Assembly (NCBI RefSeq): GCF_001905595.1
Contig: NZ_LIXI01000002.1
Coordinates: 832,106 to 896,105 of the forward strand
Direction of reading: 5' to 3'
DNA from: Streptomyces sp. CB00316
Lineage (GTDB): Bacteria > Actinomycetota > Actinomycetes > Streptomycetales > Streptomycetaceae
Length of the DNA stretch: 64,000 nt
A program made the translations under genes and the position numbers. Shown piece after piece: positions 61,532 through 64,000 of this stretch; positions within the stretch are counted from its first letter, which is position 1; each line of letters starts with the position of its first letter. The notes below the pieces were generated by a model. It was not told the origin of the DNA. It saw only the letters and a program-made list of their open reading frames with translations, and did no database searches.

Positions 61532-62887
61532 TCAGCGACCGGCGGTGGCGGCCATGGCCGTCGGCGCCGTGACCGAGACGGCCCGGCCGGCCGCCTCCGC
61601 CCCGCTCTCCCCACCCTCGGGCAGCGACACGGCCACCACCCGCGAGGGGGCGGGGGCCAGCGACGGCTGATCCTGTACGGGGGTGAGCCGGCGCCCCAGC
61701 CGCAGCGCGAGCACCGTGATGCCCAGCGAGAACAGCACGAACGTCACGATGTACGGACCGTGCAGCGAGGCCCCCATCGGCCCGCCGACAGCCGGGCCGA
61801 CCGCGAGCGCCAGCTGCTTGCACAGGGCGAACGCCGAGTTGTACTGCCCGACCATCGACTCCGGTGCCAGATCCGCGACCAGCGGCGCCACGGTCGGGGA
61901 CAGCATCGCCTCGCCCAGCCCGAACAGCGCGTACGTCGAGATGAACGCGGCCGTCGCCATGGTCTGGCTGCCGTGCCCGAGCCCCGCGTACCCGGCGACG
62001 ATCCAGGCGAAGGCCCAGATCAGCCCGACGGCCGCGATGACCCGGCTGCGCCGCCGCCGCTCGACGAGCCGCAGCACGACGAACTGGGCGATGACGATGA
62101 CCGCGGTGTTGGCGGCCAGCGCGAAGCCGAGCGTCGAGGGCTGGATCCCGGCGGCCTCGGTGCCGTACGCGGCGAGCCCTGACTCGAACTGCCCGTAGCA
62201 GGCGAAGAAGAGCACGAACCCGAGCACGCACAGCTGGACCATGGCCCGGTGCGAGAGCAGCGCCCGCATCCCGCCCTTGGCGGAACCGTCAATCGGACGG
62301 GCTCCGCCGATGGACGCCGTACGGGGCATCCGCACGGTCACCGCAACGACACCGAGGACCACGAACATCACGGCCTCGATCAGGAACAGCATGGTGAAGC
62401 TCGCGGGCCGGCTCACGTCCACGAGCTGCCCGCCGACCAGCCCACCGAGCCCGAGGCCCAGGTTCTGCAGGAAGAACTGCATGGCGAAGGCGCGCGTACG
62501 GGTGGCGGTGCTGGAGCACCAGACGAGCATCGTGGCCAGGGCGGGCTGCATCACGGCGGTGCCGGCACCGAGGACGGCGGCCGACAGCACGGCGGCCGGC
62601 ACGCTGCTCGCGTAGCCCAGAGCGGCGGCGCCCACGGCGGCCAGGCCTGCGGCCACCACCAGCACGGGCAGCGGCCCCCGCCGGTCGATGGCCCGCCCGG
62701 TGAACGGCAGAACGGCCAGCGCGGCCATCGCGAAGACCGCCAGTACGACTCCCGCCGTACCGGCGCCCAGATCCCGCACCTGCGCCACGTAGACGTACAG
62801 ATACGGGACGGTGAACCCGAGCCCGAACGCGCTCAGCGCGCTGCCCAGCTGGATCCGCCGCAGCGCTGCGCCCATCTCCCTGGTCAC
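61532..62887 (-). CDS. MFS transporter, DHA1-like
   Basis: 451 residues, 12 predicted membrane segments. N-terminal GSALSAFGLGFTVPYLYVYV, the motif A loop GRAIDRRGPLPVL between TM2 and TM3, and a central polar loop near 195-215. C-terminal cytoplasmic Ala/Pro tail. Likely an exporter regulated by the divergent MarR gene. Start GTG 62887 preferred: AGGTGA lies 5-7 bp before it, whereas GTG 62893 overlaps that site. Confidence 0.9.
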   Translation of the reverse strand: MTREMGAALRRIQLGSALSAFGLGFTVPYLYVYVAQVRDLGAGTAGVVLAVFAMAALAVLPFTGRAIDRRGPLPVLVVAAGLAAVGAAALGYASSVPAAVLSAAVLGAGTAVMQPALATMLVWCSSTATRTRAFAMQFFLQNLGLGLGGLVGGQLVDVSRPASFTMLFLIEAVMFVVLGVVAVTVRMPRTASIGGARPIDGSAKGGMRALLSHRAMVQLCVLGFVLFFACYGQFESGLAAYGTEAAGIQPSTLGFALAANTAVIVIAQFVVLRLVERRRRSRVIAAVGLIWAFAWIVAGYAGLGHGSQTMATAAFISTYALFGLGEAMLSPTVAPLVADLAPESMVGQYNSAFALCKQLALAVGPAVGGPMGASLHGPYIVTFVLFSLGITVLALRLGRRLTPVQDQPSLAPAPSRVVAVSLPEGGESGAEAAGRAVSVTAPTAMAATAGR

Positions 62888-62893
62888 ACTCAC

Positions 62894-63060
62894 CTACCTC
62901 AAGGTCTAGAAGGTCAGAAGCTCAGAAGCTCAGAAGGTCCGAGTCGCCCAGGGACACCCCAGGCGAACTCAGACTCGAAGACTTTAGCACTAAACTTAGA
63001 AGGTGAAAACTACAGCCTGAAGGACTTCAAGGGGGATGAGGGCGTGCCATACTGCCCGCC
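62894..63060. promoter_or_regulatory. Divergent MFS/MarR promoter with candidate MarR operator
   Basis: TTTAG-CA-CTAAA (62983-62994) overlaps CTAA-AC-TTAG (62990-62999), two adjoining palindromes in an AT-rich pocket. For the MarR gene CATACT (63048-63053) is 7 bases before ATG 63061 (leaderless). A short tandem run of AGAAGCTC-like words lies at about 62910-62940. Confidence 0.55.
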
Positions 63061-63618
63061 ATGTCTGAGAGCACCGAGGAGCCCGGCCCCCACGAGCCGA
63101 GCCTCGACGAACAGATCGCCGCCTATCAGCGCGAGTTCCGCGACCTCGACCCCCAGGTCGAACAGGTCGTCTCCGCGCTGGGCCGCCTGAACCGCCGGAT
63201 GAACGTCGCGTACGGGAGACAGGTCGCCGCCCTCGGCATCAGCAACGCCGAGTGGGAGGTCCTCAAGACCCTCGTCCTGTCGGGCGCCCCCTACCGCCTG
63301 GGCCCCGGAGAGCTGGCGAAGCGCCTCGGCCTCACCCCGGCCGCCATGACCCACCGCGTCGACCGGATGGCCGGCGAGGGCCTGGTCACCCGGGACCGCG
63401 ACGAGAACAACCGGGTCCGCGTCATCGTCGAGCTGACCGACGAGGGCCGGACGAAGTGGCTGGAGGCGATGCGCATGGCCTCCGACTTCGAAGAGGACCT
63501 CCTCCAGGACCTCTCCGGTGACGAACGTGGGGTCCTCGGCGAACTACTGGTCCGCCTCCTGCGCCGCGTGGAGCACGCCCAGCCGGACGCCGGCGGCCGC
63601 CTCACCGACCTGGACTGA
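63061..63618 (+). CDS. MarR-family transcriptional regulator
   Basis: 185 residues. Winged helix at about 60-135: ISNAEWEVLKTLVLSG, PGELAKRLGLTPAAMTHRVDRM (recognition helix) and wing VTRDRDENNRVRVIVELTDEG. The N-terminal acidic stretch (STEEPGPHEPSLDEQ) is unusual; the C-terminal helix completes the dimer interface. Probably represses the divergent MFS gene through the palindromes at 62983-62999 and responds to a phenolic or drug-like ligand. Confidence 0.92.
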   Translation: MSESTEEPGPHEPSLDEQIAAYQREFRDLDPQVEQVVSALGRLNRRMNVAYGRQVAALGISNAEWEVLKTLVLSGAPYRLGPGELAKRLGLTPAAMTHRVDRMAGEGLVTRDRDENNRVRVIVELTDEGRTKWLEAMRMASDFEEDLLQDLSGDERGVLGELLVRLLRRVEHAQPDAGGRLTDLD

Positions 63619-63646
63619 TGTCTCCGGAGCCGAGGCTGGGGCGGGG

Positions 63647-63675
63647 TTGACACGCCCCAGCCCGATCCGTAGAGT
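63647..63675 (+). promoter_or_regulatory. Consensus promoter, probably rRNA operon P1
   Basis: TTGACA (63647-63652), 17-bp spacer, TAGAGT (63670-63675), the best vegetative (HrdB-type) promoter in the window. It faces the right edge. Confidence 0.8.
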
Positions 63676-64000
63676 TCTTCGAGTTGTCACGGGGCCGGAC
63701 GGTTCTGCGACAGCCATCCCGCCGCACGCGCGGCAACCAAACTTCAGCACAGCCTCCCAGCCGGGAGAATTTCGGGATGCCGGAATTCATTTCGAAGGCT
63801 CGATTATGAGCCGCCGGGAGAATCCGCTAGAGTTTGAGCGTCGGAACGGCCCAACGGCCGGGAAGACAAGCCCCGCCGACCGGGAGTCAGGCCCGAAAGG
63901 ATCTGATAAAGTCGGAATCGCCGGAAAGGGAAATCGCGAAAGCGAAGAACCTCGAAAGTGAAAAACAGCAGGACCGCTAGACCCGCTTCGACCGGGAATC
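63676..64000 (+). promoter_or_regulatory. rRNA operon promoter/leader region, cut by window edge
   Basis: Non-coding, A/G-rich sequence with a second TAGAGT -10 (63828-63833) and runs such as GGATCTGATAAAGTCGGAAT and GAAAGCGAAGAACCTCGAAA. These match my memory of Streptomyces rrn leaders upstream of 16S rRNA, which carry several promoters and RNase III/antitermination sequences. The 16S gene itself is not reached. The frame 63518-63961 across it is not a gene. Confidence 0.7.

Noticed and set aside
63518..63961. 147-codon frame after the MarR gene
   Set aside because: Overlaps the MarR gene out of phase and then crosses the probable rRNA promoters; no coding character.

Overview
The window is chromosomal core DNA of a Streptomyces or very close relative. 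The evidence is very high GC with strong third-position bias, GTG starts, and single-copy Streptomyces developmental genes (bldC, an atrA-type TetR regulator, an LsrL-type Lsr2 paralogue, an NsdA-like protein, valine dehydrogenase vdh). The gene order also matches, as far as I remember it, the S. coelicolor stretch from dnaX to the MFS/MarR pair beyond atrA. I see no insertion sequence, phage or CRISPR array; the only decayed genes are three small remnants (41.2-41.8 kb and 45.8-46.0 kb).

Layout. 1-7.9 kb: 3' part of dnaX, purD, a membrane protein with a broken M48 zinc site, an N,N-dimethylformamidase-domain protein and purC. 7.9-12.2 kb: a LuxR-type response regulator, histidine kinase and ABC-2 exporter on the minus strand, bracketed by two identical tRNA-Gly(GCC) genes, with a third, structurally aberrant tRNA-Gly(UCC) beside the second. 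12.5-22.7 kb: lsrL, the overlapping purS-purQ-purL operon, an ArsR regulator with a palindromic promoter, an M23 peptidase, a DinB/mycothiol-type enzyme, a META lipoprotein, purF and purM. Together purD, purC, purSQL, purF and purM cover most of de novo IMP synthesis. 22.8-31.6 kb: DUF3073 protein, vdh, bldC with a long structured upstream region, a small Cys-containing protein, tRNA-Asp and the large helicase hrpA. 31.8-41.2 kb: a thiol-redox pair (DsbA-like plus CcdA-like), a Glu-Asp-Phe tRNA cluster, a metallophosphoesterase, a minimal zinc peptidase overlapping a tandem crcB pair, a lipoprotein, and a DEAD-box helicase with a repeat-built Arg/Gly/Asp tail.

41-56.6 kb: tRNA-Lys and initiator tRNA-Met flanking gene wreckage, a TipA-like MerR regulator with a 19-bp-spacer promoter, a membrane PP2C phosphatase, a cyclic-di-AMP (ydaO-type) riboswitch in front of a second M23 hydrolase, PrsW-type protease, trmB, lhgO, an NsdA-like regulator, an asparagine-synthase-like protein with degenerate active sites, and an ECF sigma factor fused to a zinc anti-sigma motif, membrane segments and a carbohydrate-binding-type domain. 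56.8-64 kb: atrA, a type II NADH dehydrogenase, a PAS-PP2C-ATPase phosphatase, an MFS/MarR divergent pair, and the promoter/leader region of what is probably an rRNA operon whose 16S gene lies just outside the window.

The strongest unusual signals are: (1) the tRNA-Gly(UCC) with no GG in the D-loop, GUGC in place of GTPsiC and a bulged T-arm, which resembles the cell-wall-dedicated tRNA-Gly of staphylococci; (2) a recurrent leaderless architecture in which a -10 hexamer is followed by exactly seven bases and then the start codon, at six or seven genes; (3) promoter-embedded palindromes; and (4) several proteins that kept a fold but lost its catalytic residues. Coordinates of sites were counted by eye and may be off by one or two bases.
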